This document shows positions 18,531 through 27,911 of a DNA stretch of 64,000 nt, one piece after another. The notes under the pieces are model-generated. The model ran no database searches. It was given only the letters and a program-made list of their open reading frames with translations, and was not told the origin of the DNA. Numbering within the stretch: the stretch's first letter is position 1; each line of letters begins with the position of its first letter. This stretch comes from Methylophaga muralis. Lineage in GTDB: Bacteria; Pseudomonadota; Gammaproteobacteria; Nitrosococcales; Methylophagaceae. The position numbers were made by a program, and so were the translations under genes. The DNA is taken from contig NZ_MCRI01000008.1 in the NCBI RefSeq assembly GCF_001720165.1, positions 18,892 through 82,891 on the forward strand. Direction: 5' to 3'.

Positions 18531-19196
18531 GTGAGATCCTATTTGAAGATTGCCAAGAGCACACTGCTCTGCCCATTAATCCTGGTTTCACCGGTTCAGG
18601 CCAGTGCTGTGACATTAAATATTATCGATCAGCACCAGCAACCGGTTTCCAACGCAGTTATTGAAATTCTCAACTCCGCTGAAATCAAAGGTTCACCCAC
18701 CAACATTGCGGTCATTGATCAAATCAATAAAGCTTTCGTTCCTGAACAAATTATTATTCAACAAGGCCAAGCAGTCGACTTTCCTAACAGCGATAATATT
18801 CGCCATCATGTTTACTCTTTCTCTGAAGCCAAGACCTTCGAACTCAAGCTATATGCTGATAAACCCGAGAAAGAAATTGTGTTTGAGCAACCCGGCGTTG
18901 TCGTGGTTGGCTGCAATATTCATGATTCGATGATTGGTTATATTTATGTCGCTGAGCATCAATTCTTTACTTCATCTGATTTGGGTGTCGCTCATATTGC
19001 TGCATCAGCGGAATCCTCCCCTCAAATCAGTATCTGGCATCCTTATGCGGCAAATGGTGCTGAAAGTCGTCAAACCTTTGAGGTAAACCAACTAGAAAAA
19101 AATGCTACCGGGGAATACATCGTTGAGATAGAGCTTACCCCTCCTCCCCCACGCGATTCTTTTGAGGATACTTTTGGTGCGATTGGGCATCACTAA
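18531..19196 (+). CDS. Exported cupredoxin-like protein ('methylamine utilization' annotation type)
   Basis: 221 residues with a Sec signal peptide ending near PVQASA. A carboxypeptidase-regulatory-like beta segment (LNIIDQHQQPVSNAVIEI) is followed by a cupredoxin fold with type 1 copper ligands: His in NIRHHVYSFS, Cys and His in VVGCNIHDSMIGY, and Met in the same loop. It is probably a periplasmic copper electron carrier. Homologues are often labelled methylamine utilization protein without proof. Its end overlaps the start of the GGDEF-EAL gene, so it heads an operon. Confidence 0.82.
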   Translation: MRSYLKIAKSTLLCPLILVSPVQASAVTLNIIDQHQQPVSNAVIEILNSAEIKGSPTNIAVIDQINKAFVPEQIIIQQGQAVDFPNSDNIRHHVYSFSEAKTFELKLYADKPEKEIVFEQPGVVVVGCNIHDSMIGYIYVAEHQFFTSSDLGVAHIAASAESSPQISIWHPYAANGAESRQTFEVNQLEKNATGEYIVEIELTPPPPRDSFEDTFGAIGHH

Positions 19197-21527
19197 GTTA
19201 CGTACGCAAATACTGTTATTTGCGTTGGCACTTGTTCTGATAACGACTTTAGTTATTCAAGCTATTTCCTGGTGGTCCGCCAACACTTTTAACCAGCAAC
19301 AAATTGCCCAAAACATCATCACTGCAGAAAACATTCTGCGTCAGTACATCCGCTCAACGGAAAACAATCTGGTGAACTCAGCACGCGTGCTGACAGCAGA
19401 TTTCGGTTTTAAACAAGCAGTTTCTTCAGGAGATAAAGATACGATTGCCAGCGTGTTGGCGAATCATGGAGCACGTATCAATGCCGATTTAATGCTGTTG
19501 ACCGACTTATCGGGTAATTTAATTTCCAGCAGTCGTTCAGGAAGTAATGACAGGGAAATACTGAGCCAAATAGTGCAAGACCTGCTACAAAAACCCGCTA
19601 CAGCACACATCGTGATGCTGGATAATCGAATTTATGAGCTTATTTTGCTGCCGGTGATGGCACCACGAACCATCGCCTATAGCCTGGTTGGTTTTGAACT
19701 CAGTCAGACAACGCTGTTTGAACTCAAAGATCTTACCGGGTTGGATCTGACCCTGATGAATAAAGATATTCCGGTTCATTCAACACTAGAAGGTTTTCAA
19801 AATAACGAACGCTTTGTTGATGAAATCAACGCAGCCCATTCCAGATGGCTATGGCTGGACAGACCCACCTTTGTCAGTTCTGAATTTATGCCCACCAGCA
19901 GCAGCGAGAACCCTGTCAGTTTCTTATTCACCGCTGATTTACGATCTATATACAAACAATATGATGATATGGCTTACCAAATCATTTTTATTGTTTTTTT
20001 AGTGATTTTGTTTGCAACTCTTATCAGCACAGTCATCGCACATACCTTAACCACCCCACTGGCAAAACTGGTTAAAACCGCCAACCAGTTTGCCAAAGGT
20101 CATTACGATGCATGGAGTGAACCAGGCCAAGCAAGTAGTGAAATTCGTGATTTAGCATCTGCACTTCAAACCATGGGACAGGAAGTCAAACAACGTGAAC
20201 AGGTGGTGACTTGGCAGGCGCGTCACGATGCCTTAACGGGTTTATTAAACATTCACACCATGCGAAGCACTCTAAGCACGATTTTCCATGATTATGGTCA
20301 ATGTGTCGTTATCGCCATGTATATTCAGAATTTCAGACAGATTAATGATCGACTAGGACCTGAAATCGCTGATGCCTGTCTGTCAGCTTTGGCCAATCGA
20401 CTTAATGAATTCGAGACCGAGGCAGCCAAAACTAATGCACGTTTGGAAGGCATCGAGTTTTTATCAGTCATTCAGTTAACACCGGATCAAAATCCTAAAC
20501 AAATTGTTGAAGCCTTACTGGCAACATTACATCAGCCGTTTCAAATCGGTAATATCAGTTTAAGCCTTCACTTCTATGCGGGTGTCTGTTGTTTTCCAGA
20601 GCATAGTCAGGACAGTAAAGTCATGTTGCGAAGAGTCCGGATAGCCGCCGATCACGCTCGTCGCAATCGTCAGACCATACACATTTATGAAGCGGGCGAA
20701 GATGAACAGCATTTAGAAGAATTAATGCTGATCGAATCCTTACAAGCCTTATTAAAACAGCCTAATAATATTGAGTTGTTTCTAAACTTCCAGCCCAAAG
20801 TAGAACTGCATAATGACAAAATGGAAACTGTAGAAATCCTAATCCGCTGGCATCGTCCAGGGATTGGTCGTATTGCTCCAGATAAATTCATCGGACTGGC
20901 AGAACAATCAGGCTTAATCGTGAAATTAACCCATTGGGTTATAAATGAAACGTTTAAGCAACTGCGCATTTGGCGTGATCAGGGCTTGCTGTTAAATGCA
21001 GCTATTAACGTCTCAGCAGAAGATTTAGCCACCCAGATTTTTGTCATTATTTGAACACACGAATTGCGACTTACAACATACCAGCAGACGCCATAACGAT
21101 TGAAATCACCGAGCGTGACATCATGCACGATGAGGCCTTGGGTATTGAGGTATTAAAAACCTTAAAGCGGGTTGGCTACAAAATTGCCGTGGATGATTAC
21201 GGAATTGGCCAATCGTCTTTATCTAAATTGAAAATATTGCCGGTCGACGAACTTAAAATTGATATGAGTTTTATCCGCTACCTGGATACCTCAACTAAAG
21301 ATCAAAAGATTGTCTGGTCCACTATTCATCTAGCACATGCTTTGGGTTTAAAAGTGGTTGCTGAAGGTGTTGAAAATACGGCCTGTTATGAATTGTTAAA
21401 AAAAATGGATTGCGATAGCGTACAGGGATATTTAATTAGTAAACCACGAGATGCGAATGATCTCGTTGCTTGGTTAGGTGAAAATAATGCGACATATTCT
21501 GCTCCTGCTGACTTTAACATTCACTAG
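19177..21527 (+). pseudogene. Membrane GGDEF-EAL protein, interrupted by a single-base frameshift
   Basis: An N-terminal membrane helix (TQILLFALALVLITT), a periplasmic sensor region, a second helix near residue 270 and a HAMP-like linker precede a degenerate GGDEF domain (the signature is replaced by LEGIEFLSVIQL, so no cyclase activity is expected). An EAL domain follows, with ETVEILIRWH, INVSAEDLATQ, IEITERD, DDYGIGQSSLSKLK and AEGVENT. The frame breaks near 21046: the first frame ends at 21054 and the second runs to 21527. Adding one G gives FVDYLNTRIA and a continuous EAL domain. GTG 19177 is chosen for its upstream GAGG; the gene overlaps the cupredoxin gene by 20 bp. Confidence 0.82.
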
Positions 21528-22317
21528 TCAGCTTTATGCTGCTGATGGCAAATTACTCGCCACGCCCGGCATTTCACAAATTGAAGGTGCAGGTGGCGGC
21601 GGTTTTGTACCATGGGCACAGTTAGCCGGTTACGGCAGTCGAGATGAAATTGCCGCCAATGTGTTTTGCAGTGGTGCCAACGTTGATGACTATGACTTGC
21701 ATGTATGTGGTGCACAGGCCACTTTTTATGACCGTGTCGAATTTTCTGTCGCCAAACAGAAATTTCATGTTGACGCGTTAAATCTCAATATCAAACAACA
21801 CGTGTTAGGTGTCAAAGCCAGACTTTATGGCGATATTGTCTATAGTCGTTTCCCGCAAATCAGTCTGGGTATTCAGCATAAAAAGCTCGATGATCCAACA
21901 GTAGCTTATCTGTTAGGGGCTGATGAAGATTCAGGAACGGATGTTTATCTGGCCGCCAGCAAATTGCATCTCGGTGCTATTGGCGGATATAACTGGTTAT
22001 GGAATATCACCGCTCGCTCAACCGAAGCCAATCAAACCGGCTTATTGGGGTTTGGCAGCGCAGAGCGTGGTAATCAGCGTGAGATAGTTCTTGAAGCTTC
22101 AACTGCTATTTTATTTGGTCGGCATTTGGCTTTGGGCGTTGAATACCGTCAAAAGCCCGATAATCTGGGCTTAAAAGAAGATGACTGGTCAAACGTGTTT
22201 GTGGCTTGGTTTCCTAATAAAGTCATCAGTTTGACGGCAGCCTGGTTGGATTTGGGTGAAATCGCTGGCGCTAAAAATCAGAAAGGTGCTTATTTTTCTG
22301 TGACGGGTTACTTCTGA
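21487..22317 (+). CDS. DUF3034 family exported protein
   Basis: About 276 residues with a signal peptide (MRHILLLLTLTFTSQLYAA) and a beta-rich body full of alternating hydrophobic strands ending in an aromatic (VTGYF), as in outer-membrane barrels. The GGGGFVPWAQLAGYGSRDEI segment is typical of DUF3034. Function unknown. It overlaps the end of the GGDEF-EAL gene (AGGTGA ribosome site 5 bp upstream), and its stop overlaps the hemoglobin start, so the set is translationally coupled. Confidence 0.8.
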   Translation: MRHILLLLTLTFTSQLYAADGKLLATPGISQIEGAGGGGFVPWAQLAGYGSRDEIAANVFCSGANVDDYDLHVCGAQATFYDRVEFSVAKQKFHVDALNLNIKQHVLGVKARLYGDIVYSRFPQISLGIQHKKLDDPTVAYLLGADEDSGTDVYLAASKLHLGAIGGYNWLWNITARSTEANQTGLLGFGSAERGNQREIVLEASTAILFGRHLALGVEYRQKPDNLGLKEDDWSNVFVAWFPNKVISLTAAWLDLGEIAGAKNQKGAYFSVTGYF

Positions 22318-22745
22318 TGCTGACAAACTTTCGAAACAGTTTTTTTGGGGCTTGCTGTTTGTTATTTGCTGGCTGTGCCACCACCCCACAGACAACTTTG
22401 TATGACAAATTAGGTGGTGAACCGGGAATCCATAATATCGTCGAGAACCTGGTGCAAGAAATTGGTCGTGATGAACAAGTATTTCATTATTTTGCCCAGT
22501 CACGGGTCAGCAGGTTTAAAGAAAATCTGATTGAACATTTCTGTGCTATATCCGATGGGCCATGTCAGTACACCGGCGACAATATGGTGGATATTCATAC
22601 TGGCATGAATATCAATGAAAGGGATTTTAACCACCTAGTGGATTTATTGATTAATGCCATGGATGACGAGGGTATTCCGCATCGAATACAGAACCAGCTG
22701 ATTGCCAGACTCGCGCCATTACGCGAAGAAATCATTTATCGCTGA
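22317..22745 (+). CDS. Lipoprotein-anchored group 1 truncated hemoglobin
   Basis: 142 residues. The N-terminus has a lipobox LFAGC (cysteine 20), so the globin should be membrane-anchored in the periplasm, which is unusual for a truncated hemoglobin. The globin body shows TLYDKLGGEPGIHNIVENL, the YTGDNM turn and the proximal heme histidine in MVDIHTGMNI. Likely ligands are O2 or NO. It is the last gene of the cupredoxin/GGDEF-EAL/DUF3034 operon, suggesting a gas- or redox-sensing theme (inference). Confidence 0.88.
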   Translation: MLTNFRNSFFGACCLLFAGCATTPQTTLYDKLGGEPGIHNIVENLVQEIGRDEQVFHYFAQSRVSRFKENLIEHFCAISDGPCQYTGDNMVDIHTGMNINERDFNHLVDLLINAMDDEGIPHRIQNQLIARLAPLREEIIYR

Positions 22746-24185
22746 TTAAGCTTCTTCATCCATTTCTGCTTCCTTTACCGGAAACTGTGGGATATGAGTG
22801 AAAATGACCTGATTGCGACCATGATCTTTAGCTTTATATAACGCCGAGTCGGCCGCCTGCAAAATGACATCCATTGGTGGTACATCGTCTTCCGGCCATA
22901 GCAAGCAAACCCCACAACTCATGGTGACAGGAATTAACTCCGATCCACCAGTAATTGGCGTCGATGAAATAACGGTTCGCAACCGTTCAAAAGATGCCGT
23001 TGCCTCCTCCGGTTTTAATTGCAGGGCAATTAAAAATTCCTCACCACCAAAGCGTCCGAGTACGTCATAGCTACGCAAAGTGGTCTTCAAACGGGCTGCA
23101 AAACCTCGTAATACTTCATCACCAACAGCATGGCCGTAGGTATCGTTTATCTTTTTAAAATTATCGATATCACATAACGCCACACAATAAATCTTGTCAT
23201 TGCGTGAGGAACGTTTTAACTCATCGGTAATCCGCTCAATTGCTGCATAACGATTAAAAATAGCGGTGAGATGATCGTGCGTCGCCCGGTAAATTAAATC
23301 TTGGTAGAGATGTGATAACGGATTAGCCAGACGACGTGCCAGTAAAGTACTCAAGACAACTGCAATCACAACAATCACCAGCGTTAACAACAGCAACGAA
23401 TAATTTAACCGATCAAACACCTGATAAAACACTGATAAATCGGCCAGCAGAAACAGTTGTATTTGTTGCTCCAAAGAACTTTGCAGTGCAACTTTTTCCA
23501 ATAAATAGTCTGAGCGTTGCCACCACAATTTCGGTAGATTTTCTTGCTGTAAAATGGTTTCAAACTCAGCTTTATCTATGTTTAATGTGCTTAAAAACAA
23601 ATCTGATAGTGACGACTGAAAAATGATATCCAGTCCTGTTTTTAGCTTTAATTCTTCAAGCAACATACCATTGATTTCAAACGCTATAACGCTAATACCA
23701 ATTTGATGAGGAGCTCTGATGGGCAAACTAAACAAGCGGAATAAACGGTTATTTACTTCTACAAACTGACCTGCTTCTGAAGCTCGGTTGAAATCTAACC
23801 AATTAACATTGGCCAATTCTGTAAAGGGAAAGTCGAGTTCATTGCCAGCAATCAACTCTCCATCATTATTCAGCACCAACATCAGATCAGCCTGAATTCG
23901 TTGGGCGTGGTTGGTAAGCATACTGGTAATAGTCGGCAGATCGTTGGTTGCAATGGCTTGTCTGAAACCAAAATCCTGAGTAATCACATTGCTTGAGTAA
24001 CGCAAATTTGATTCACGACTCTCGATATATTGCTGCAGAAAATACGAAGCATTCGCTACCTGCGAATTCATCTGCCGTTGGTTATGCTGGCTGATAAACC
24101 ATCCATGACTGAACTGCATGGCCAGAGCTGTCAATATGATCAGACTGACACAAAGCAGAATAACTCTAGCCTTTATGCTATTCAT
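22746..24185 (-). CDS. Membrane diguanylate cyclase
   Basis: 479 residues. Two membrane helices (residues 7-27 and about 270-290) flank a periplasmic domain of about 240 residues that resembles the sensor of the GGDEF-EAL protein at 19177 (shared NASYFLQQYIESRESNLRYS-type start), suggesting paralogy. The GGDEF domain has DIDNFKKINDTYGHAVGDE and the intact active site RFGGEEF. It converges end-to-end with the truncated-hemoglobin gene. Confidence 0.9.
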   Translation of the reverse strand: MNSIKARVILLCVSLIILTALAMQFSHGWFISQHNQRQMNSQVANASYFLQQYIESRESNLRYSSNVITQDFGFRQAIATNDLPTITSMLTNHAQRIQADLMLVLNNDGELIAGNELDFPFTELANVNWLDFNRASEAGQFVEVNNRLFRLFSLPIRAPHQIGISVIAFEINGMLLEELKLKTGLDIIFQSSLSDLFLSTLNIDKAEFETILQQENLPKLWWQRSDYLLEKVALQSSLEQQIQLFLLADLSVFYQVFDRLNYSLLLLTLVIVVIAVVLSTLLARRLANPLSHLYQDLIYRATHDHLTAIFNRYAAIERITDELKRSSRNDKIYCVALCDIDNFKKINDTYGHAVGDEVLRGFAARLKTTLRSYDVLGRFGGEEFLIALQLKPEEATASFERLRTVISSTPITGGSELIPVTMSCGVCLLWPEDDVPPMDVILQAADSALYKAKDHGRNQVIFTHIPQFPVKEAEMDEEA

Positions 24186-24259
24186 CTATGTCGTTGTTTC
24201 CAAAAACTGTTAAAGGTCTATTTTCTGTTGGAAGCTGATGCTGCGATTAACACCAACTT

Positions 24260-26011
24260 CTAAGGTAACCGCCAGACTTTAATTTTCTGCCCGGTTTTAA
24301 AACCAAACAAGCGATTGCCGCCCACTGCTACTGCGATATATTGTTTGCCATCAATTCGATAAGTTATGGGCGGCGCATTAACACCAGCATCAGTTTTACC
24401 ACTCCAGCGTTTTTCGCCAGAGTCGGCATCAAAAGCCATCAACTCGCCACTGCCCTCTCCAGTAAACACCAATCCACTGGCGGTACTTAACACGCCCCCG
24501 ATCAACGGGTTTTCAGTTTTCACTTGCCAGACAATCTTGCCACTATCCAAATCAATTGCCGTCAACAATCCGTGTTTTTCAGGCGTATTTATAGGCGACA
24601 TCGAAGAATAGCGCACAGCGTCTTTACCCTCACTCGCGGCCTGTTGATGTAATTTATACTCCACCGGCCAATGGATGCCAGGAATAAACACCAAGCGACG
24701 CCGAGCATCTACTGATACCGGAGACCAATTGGCTCCTCCCATAACACCGGGGTAAATGATCGTGCCCTCAGCGCTTGGCAGCGAGAACATATTTTTTTGT
24801 GGAACGAATGCTTCACTTTTATACAAAAAATTGCCATTACGCCGATCATGCACATAAAACCAGCCGGTTTTACCTGCCTGACCGATTGCTGGAACCGGCT
24901 GACCTCTGATCGTTATATCAAATAATACTGGCGGACTGGCAACATCATATCCCCACAGATCGTGTGGCACTTGTTGATAATGCCAGCGATAATCACCGCT
25001 ACTGGCATCAAGTGCCAGTAAAGAACTGCTGTAAAGATTATCGCCAGGACGTGAGGAGCCTTCCATTTGAGGTGAGGGGTTACCAGTGCCGAAATGCAAT
25101 ATGCCAGTATAGGGATCAATAACCGGCGTACTCCAGGCAGAAGCACCGCCATAGCGCCAGGCATCGGCATTTTCTTGCAATGCGGCTTTTTCATTAGTGA
25201 TATTACGAGGTAATTCAACCCCATCAGCCGTTTTGGTAACGAAGTTGCCCTCCCAGTTTTCTGACTTGATTGTGTCAAACTGCCACTTCTGTTCACCAGT
25301 GTGAATATCGTAGCCCGCCATAAACCCGCGACGTCCATATTTTCCGGCAATACCGACAACGGTTCCCAGAGGCGAGTCAGAATCGACTGCATCCAAATGC
25401 AATCCATAACCTACACCCGTGATGCCAATGATGACCGTATCCTGATAAATCATCGGCGCCATATTAATACCGGCACCAGAAGTGCCAGACACACTTCCAA
25501 GCTCGGTATCTTCAAGCTTGCTGGCATCTTCACTGATGCCGGTGTTCTCACCAATAACACGATGGTCCCAACGTTTTTTGCCGGTTTTGGCATCCAATGC
25601 AATCAGTCGGGCATCAATAGTGCCGGTAAAAACCATGCCATTGGACACAGCCACACCACGATTGGCCGAACCACAGCAAATCGGATAATCCTTGTCCAAA
25701 TCATGCTGATAACGCCATAACTGTTTGCCCGTCGCGGCATCCAAGGCAATGACGTCATTAAACGGCAAAGAAACATACATCACGCCATCCTGTACCACTG
25801 GCGTAGCTTGAAAAGTGTCATTAACACCGGTATCAAACTCCCAGGCTTCGATCAGACCGGTCACATTACTTTTATTGATTTGTGTCAGTTTGCTGTGTCG
25901 CTGGTGCAAGTTATCACCACCATAAACGGGCCAGTCGTTTTCTGCTGCTGAAAGTGGCAGCGATATCACTGTCAACAAGCCGCTTAACCAGATGAAGTCT
26001 TTTACTCGCAT
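24260..26011 (-). CDS. Periplasmic quinoprotein (PQQ) dehydrogenase-like protein with altered active-site residues
   Basis: 583 residues with a Sec signal peptide (ends near LPLSAA) and repeated tryptophan-docking motifs (ALDAATGKQLWRYQ, ALDAKTGKKRWDHR) of an eight-bladed PQQ propeller. The vicinal disulfide pair is C112-C113, the PQQ-stacking tryptophan is W293 and the metal-site asparagine is N311 in GTGNPSP. Compared with methanol dehydrogenase, the metal-ligand glutamate (GAELGVRG) appears as lysine 224 (AGKYGRRG), and the catalytic aspartate (PHDEWD) as glycine 354 (PHDLWGYD), while D356 is kept. There is no heme domain. It is not MxaF or XoxF; substrate unknown. Divergent from the FNR-boxed cytochrome c peroxidase gene. 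Confidence 0.82.
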   Translation of the reverse strand: MRVKDFIWLSGLLTVISLPLSAAENDWPVYGGDNLHQRHSKLTQINKSNVTGLIEAWEFDTGVNDTFQATPVVQDGVMYVSLPFNDVIALDAATGKQLWRYQHDLDKDYPICCGSANRGVAVSNGMVFTGTIDARLIALDAKTGKKRWDHRVIGENTGISEDASKLEDTELGSVSGTSGAGINMAPMIYQDTVIIGITGVGYGLHLDAVDSDSPLGTVVGIAGKYGRRGFMAGYDIHTGEQKWQFDTIKSENWEGNFVTKTADGVELPRNITNEKAALQENADAWRYGGASAWSTPVIDPYTGILHFGTGNPSPQMEGSSRPGDNLYSSSLLALDASSGDYRWHYQQVPHDLWGYDVASPPVLFDITIRGQPVPAIGQAGKTGWFYVHDRRNGNFLYKSEAFVPQKNMFSLPSAEGTIIYPGVMGGANWSPVSVDARRRLVFIPGIHWPVEYKLHQQAASEGKDAVRYSSMSPINTPEKHGLLTAIDLDSGKIVWQVKTENPLIGGVLSTASGLVFTGEGSGELMAFDADSGEKRWSGKTDAGVNAPPITYRIDGKQYIAVAVGGNRLFGFKTGQKIKVWRLP

Positions 26012-26092
26012 TGTTTTCTCTCTCTAATTATTATTTAGTCATGATAACAATTAATCCCCGCTGGATAGCGCTTATCATGCTGATTGGATCTA

Positions 26093-26106
26093 TTGATCCA
26101 GATCAA
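26093..26106. promoter_or_regulatory. Perfect FNR-type box
   Basis: TTGATCCAGATCAA matches the FNR/Anr consensus TTGAT-N4-ATCAA exactly. It lies between the divergent quinoprotein and cytochrome c peroxidase genes, 82 bp before the latter's start and 82 bp before the former's, so it could control either one. Regulation of di-heme peroxidases by FNR/Anr is well known. Confidence 0.8.
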
Positions 26107-26187
26107 TTACCTGCTTGTTAACCCTACTGCAAATAATTACTCCGCTTACACTCAAATTAACGACAACTGAATAAATTGAGGTGGGCA

Positions 26188-27186
26188 ATGAATAAAACAC
26201 TCTTATTGGGTCTGGTTACCCTTATGAATGTTTCACCTGTCATGGCTAATCGCCTGGCAAATGAACCGATTAAGCCTATTCAGCCTTTTATTATCACCGA
26301 ACCGGATAAAGTTGAACTCGGGAAAAAACTCTTTTTCGATCCCCGGCTATCTCGTTCCGGTTTTATCTCCTGTAACTCTTGCCATAATCTGAGTATGGGC
26401 GGTAGTGACAATCTGCCGACATCGATAGGTCATAACTGGCAACAAGGCCCTATCAATTCGCCCACCGTGTTGAATTCCAGCATGAATCTGGCGCAATTCT
26501 GGGATGGTCGTGCCGCCGATTTGCAGGAACAGGCTGCAGGTCCAATTGCCAATCCAATGGAAATGGCTTTCAGCCACTCTTTAGCCATCGATGTTCTACG
26601 TTCGATTCCTCAATATGTTGCTGAGTTCAATAAAATTTATGGCAGCGATGACATTACACTGGATCAAGTCACCAACGCCATTGCTGTGTTTGAAGAAACA
26701 TTGGTTACGCCGAATTCACGTTTTGATTTATGGCTTAACGGTAATGACAACGCTTTAACCGATACGGAAATTGCCGGTTATCAAAAGTTCAAACAAATCG
26801 GTTGTGTAGCCTGTCATAACGGCGAAGCAGTTGGTGGTAGCTCGTTTCAAAGAATGGGTATTATGGAGCCCTACCAAACAGATAACCCTGCCGAAGGGCG
26901 TATTGCCGTGACCGGTAAAGATGCCGACCGCTTTTCCTTTAAAGTACCGACCTTACGTAATGTTGAATTGACCTATCCGTATTTCCATGACGGTGCGTAT
27001 TGGAAACTGGAAGATGCCGTGGATGTAATGGCCAGATTGCAATTGGGCCAGCAACTTGAAGAGCAGGACATCAAAAATATCACTGCATTTTTGAAAACGC
27101 TGACTGGTGACCAACCGCAATTTGCTATACCGCAACTACCACCATCAACGCCTAATACGCCAATTCCTGTTCCCTTCGAAAACTAA
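26188..27186 (+). CDS. ccpA: Di-heme cytochrome c peroxidase
   Basis: Periplasmic enzyme reducing H2O2 with electrons from small c-type cytochromes. 332 residues with a signal peptide (LMNVSPVMA). Two heme c sites are present: CNSCH (low-potential, peroxidatic) near residue 67 and CVACH near 205. Family segments are LAQFWDGRAADLQEQAAGPI and PTLRNVELTYPYFHDGA. The start at MNKTLLLG has GAGGTG upstream; a TTG four codons earlier is less likely. The FNR box upstream fits low-oxygen expression. MauG-like proteins are the alternative, but overall layout and length fit CcpA. Confidence 0.93.
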   Translation: MNKTLLLGLVTLMNVSPVMANRLANEPIKPIQPFIITEPDKVELGKKLFFDPRLSRSGFISCNSCHNLSMGGSDNLPTSIGHNWQQGPINSPTVLNSSMNLAQFWDGRAADLQEQAAGPIANPMEMAFSHSLAIDVLRSIPQYVAEFNKIYGSDDITLDQVTNAIAVFEETLVTPNSRFDLWLNGNDNALTDTEIAGYQKFKQIGCVACHNGEAVGGSSFQRMGIMEPYQTDNPAEGRIAVTGKDADRFSFKVPTLRNVELTYPYFHDGAYWKLEDAVDVMARLQLGQQLEEQDIKNITAFLKTLTGDQPQFAIPQLPPSTPNTPIPVPFEN

Positions 27187-27194
27187 TCGTGTCA

Positions 27195-27234
27195 AAAAAA
27201 AGCCCGGAGATGAAAATCATCACCGGGCTTTTTT
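27195..27234 (+). terminator. Bidirectional intrinsic terminator
   Basis: AGCCCGG and CCGGGCT form a strong stem flanked by eight A on the left and six T on the right. It sits between the converging cytochrome c peroxidase and isochorismatase-fold genes and can end both. Confidence 0.88.
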
Positions 27235-27239
27235 ATGGG

Positions 27240-27842
27240 CTAGTCAGGTAAATCTGCCACACGATCGACTACTGCAGCATATAAATCTCTGGTCGAAGCA
27301 ATGGCCGCATCCTGAACCTGTTCTGCCGGGACCAGTTTGCCATGAGCAGCTTCAAGCGAACGAGTCGCTGTAGCACTGGCGACCACAGTCGGTTTATATC
27401 CCAAATTAAATCCGCCATGTGCTGTGGAGTTCACACACATATGCGTCATAAATCCCGCTAACACGATGTTCTCAATTTTCAGCGATTTCAGTCGTTCGTC
27501 CAGCTCTGTTTGAATAAATGAATTGGGAAAGTTTTTAGTGATTACATACTCCCCATCCTGCGGCGCTACTTCACTGGAGATTTGGCCGATATCTGAGGTT
27601 AAATCATACGGTGAGCCAGGGCCACCATCATGCTGAATATGAAAGATAGGAATATTGGCAGCCCTTGCCCGTTTGAGTAAGGCTTTCGCTTCAACAATCG
27701 CTTCTTCTACGCCACTGAGCTGCATAACGCCTCTGCGATAGGTATTTTGACAATCAATCAAAATCAAAGCCGAATCACTCAAATTAGCTGGTTGGTGACC
27801 GAGACCGACAATCTCTCTTAATGTTTGTGATGCTTGTGCCAT
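27240..27842 (-). CDS. Isochorismatase-fold cysteine hydrolase
   Basis: About 200 residues. The family triad is visible: Asp in ALILIDCQNTYRRGV, Lys in EYVITKNFPNSF and Cys in GFMTHMCVNSTAHGG. The fold covers isochorismatase, nicotinamidase and related amidases; the substrate cannot be assigned. GAGG precedes the ATG at 27842. It follows the mini-catalase gene on the same strand. Confidence 0.88.
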   Translation of the reverse strand: MAQASQTLREIVGLGHQPANLSDSALILIDCQNTYRRGVMQLSGVEEAIVEAKALLKRARAANIPIFHIQHDGGPGSPYDLTSDIGQISSEVAPQDGEYVITKNFPNSFIQTELDERLKSLKIENIVLAGFMTHMCVNSTAHGGFNLGYKPTVVASATATRSLEAAHGKLVPAEQVQDAAIASTRDLYAAVVDRVADLPD

Positions 27843-27911
27843 AACAATCCTCATTGAATGTTCATACTAGGTAGTAATGTGCTGTTTTATTGAACTAGAT
27901 TTTGATCTGAA

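Noticed and set aside
24260..26011. Methanol dehydrogenase (MxaF or XoxF)
   Set aside because: Key motifs differ (AGKYGRRG, PHDLWGYD), and no mxaG, mxaJ or xoxG-like cytochrome gene is adjacent.
26188..27186. MauG (methylamine dehydrogenase maturation)
   Set aside because: No mau genes are nearby, and length and motifs fit ordinary di-heme cytochrome c peroxidase with an FNR box.
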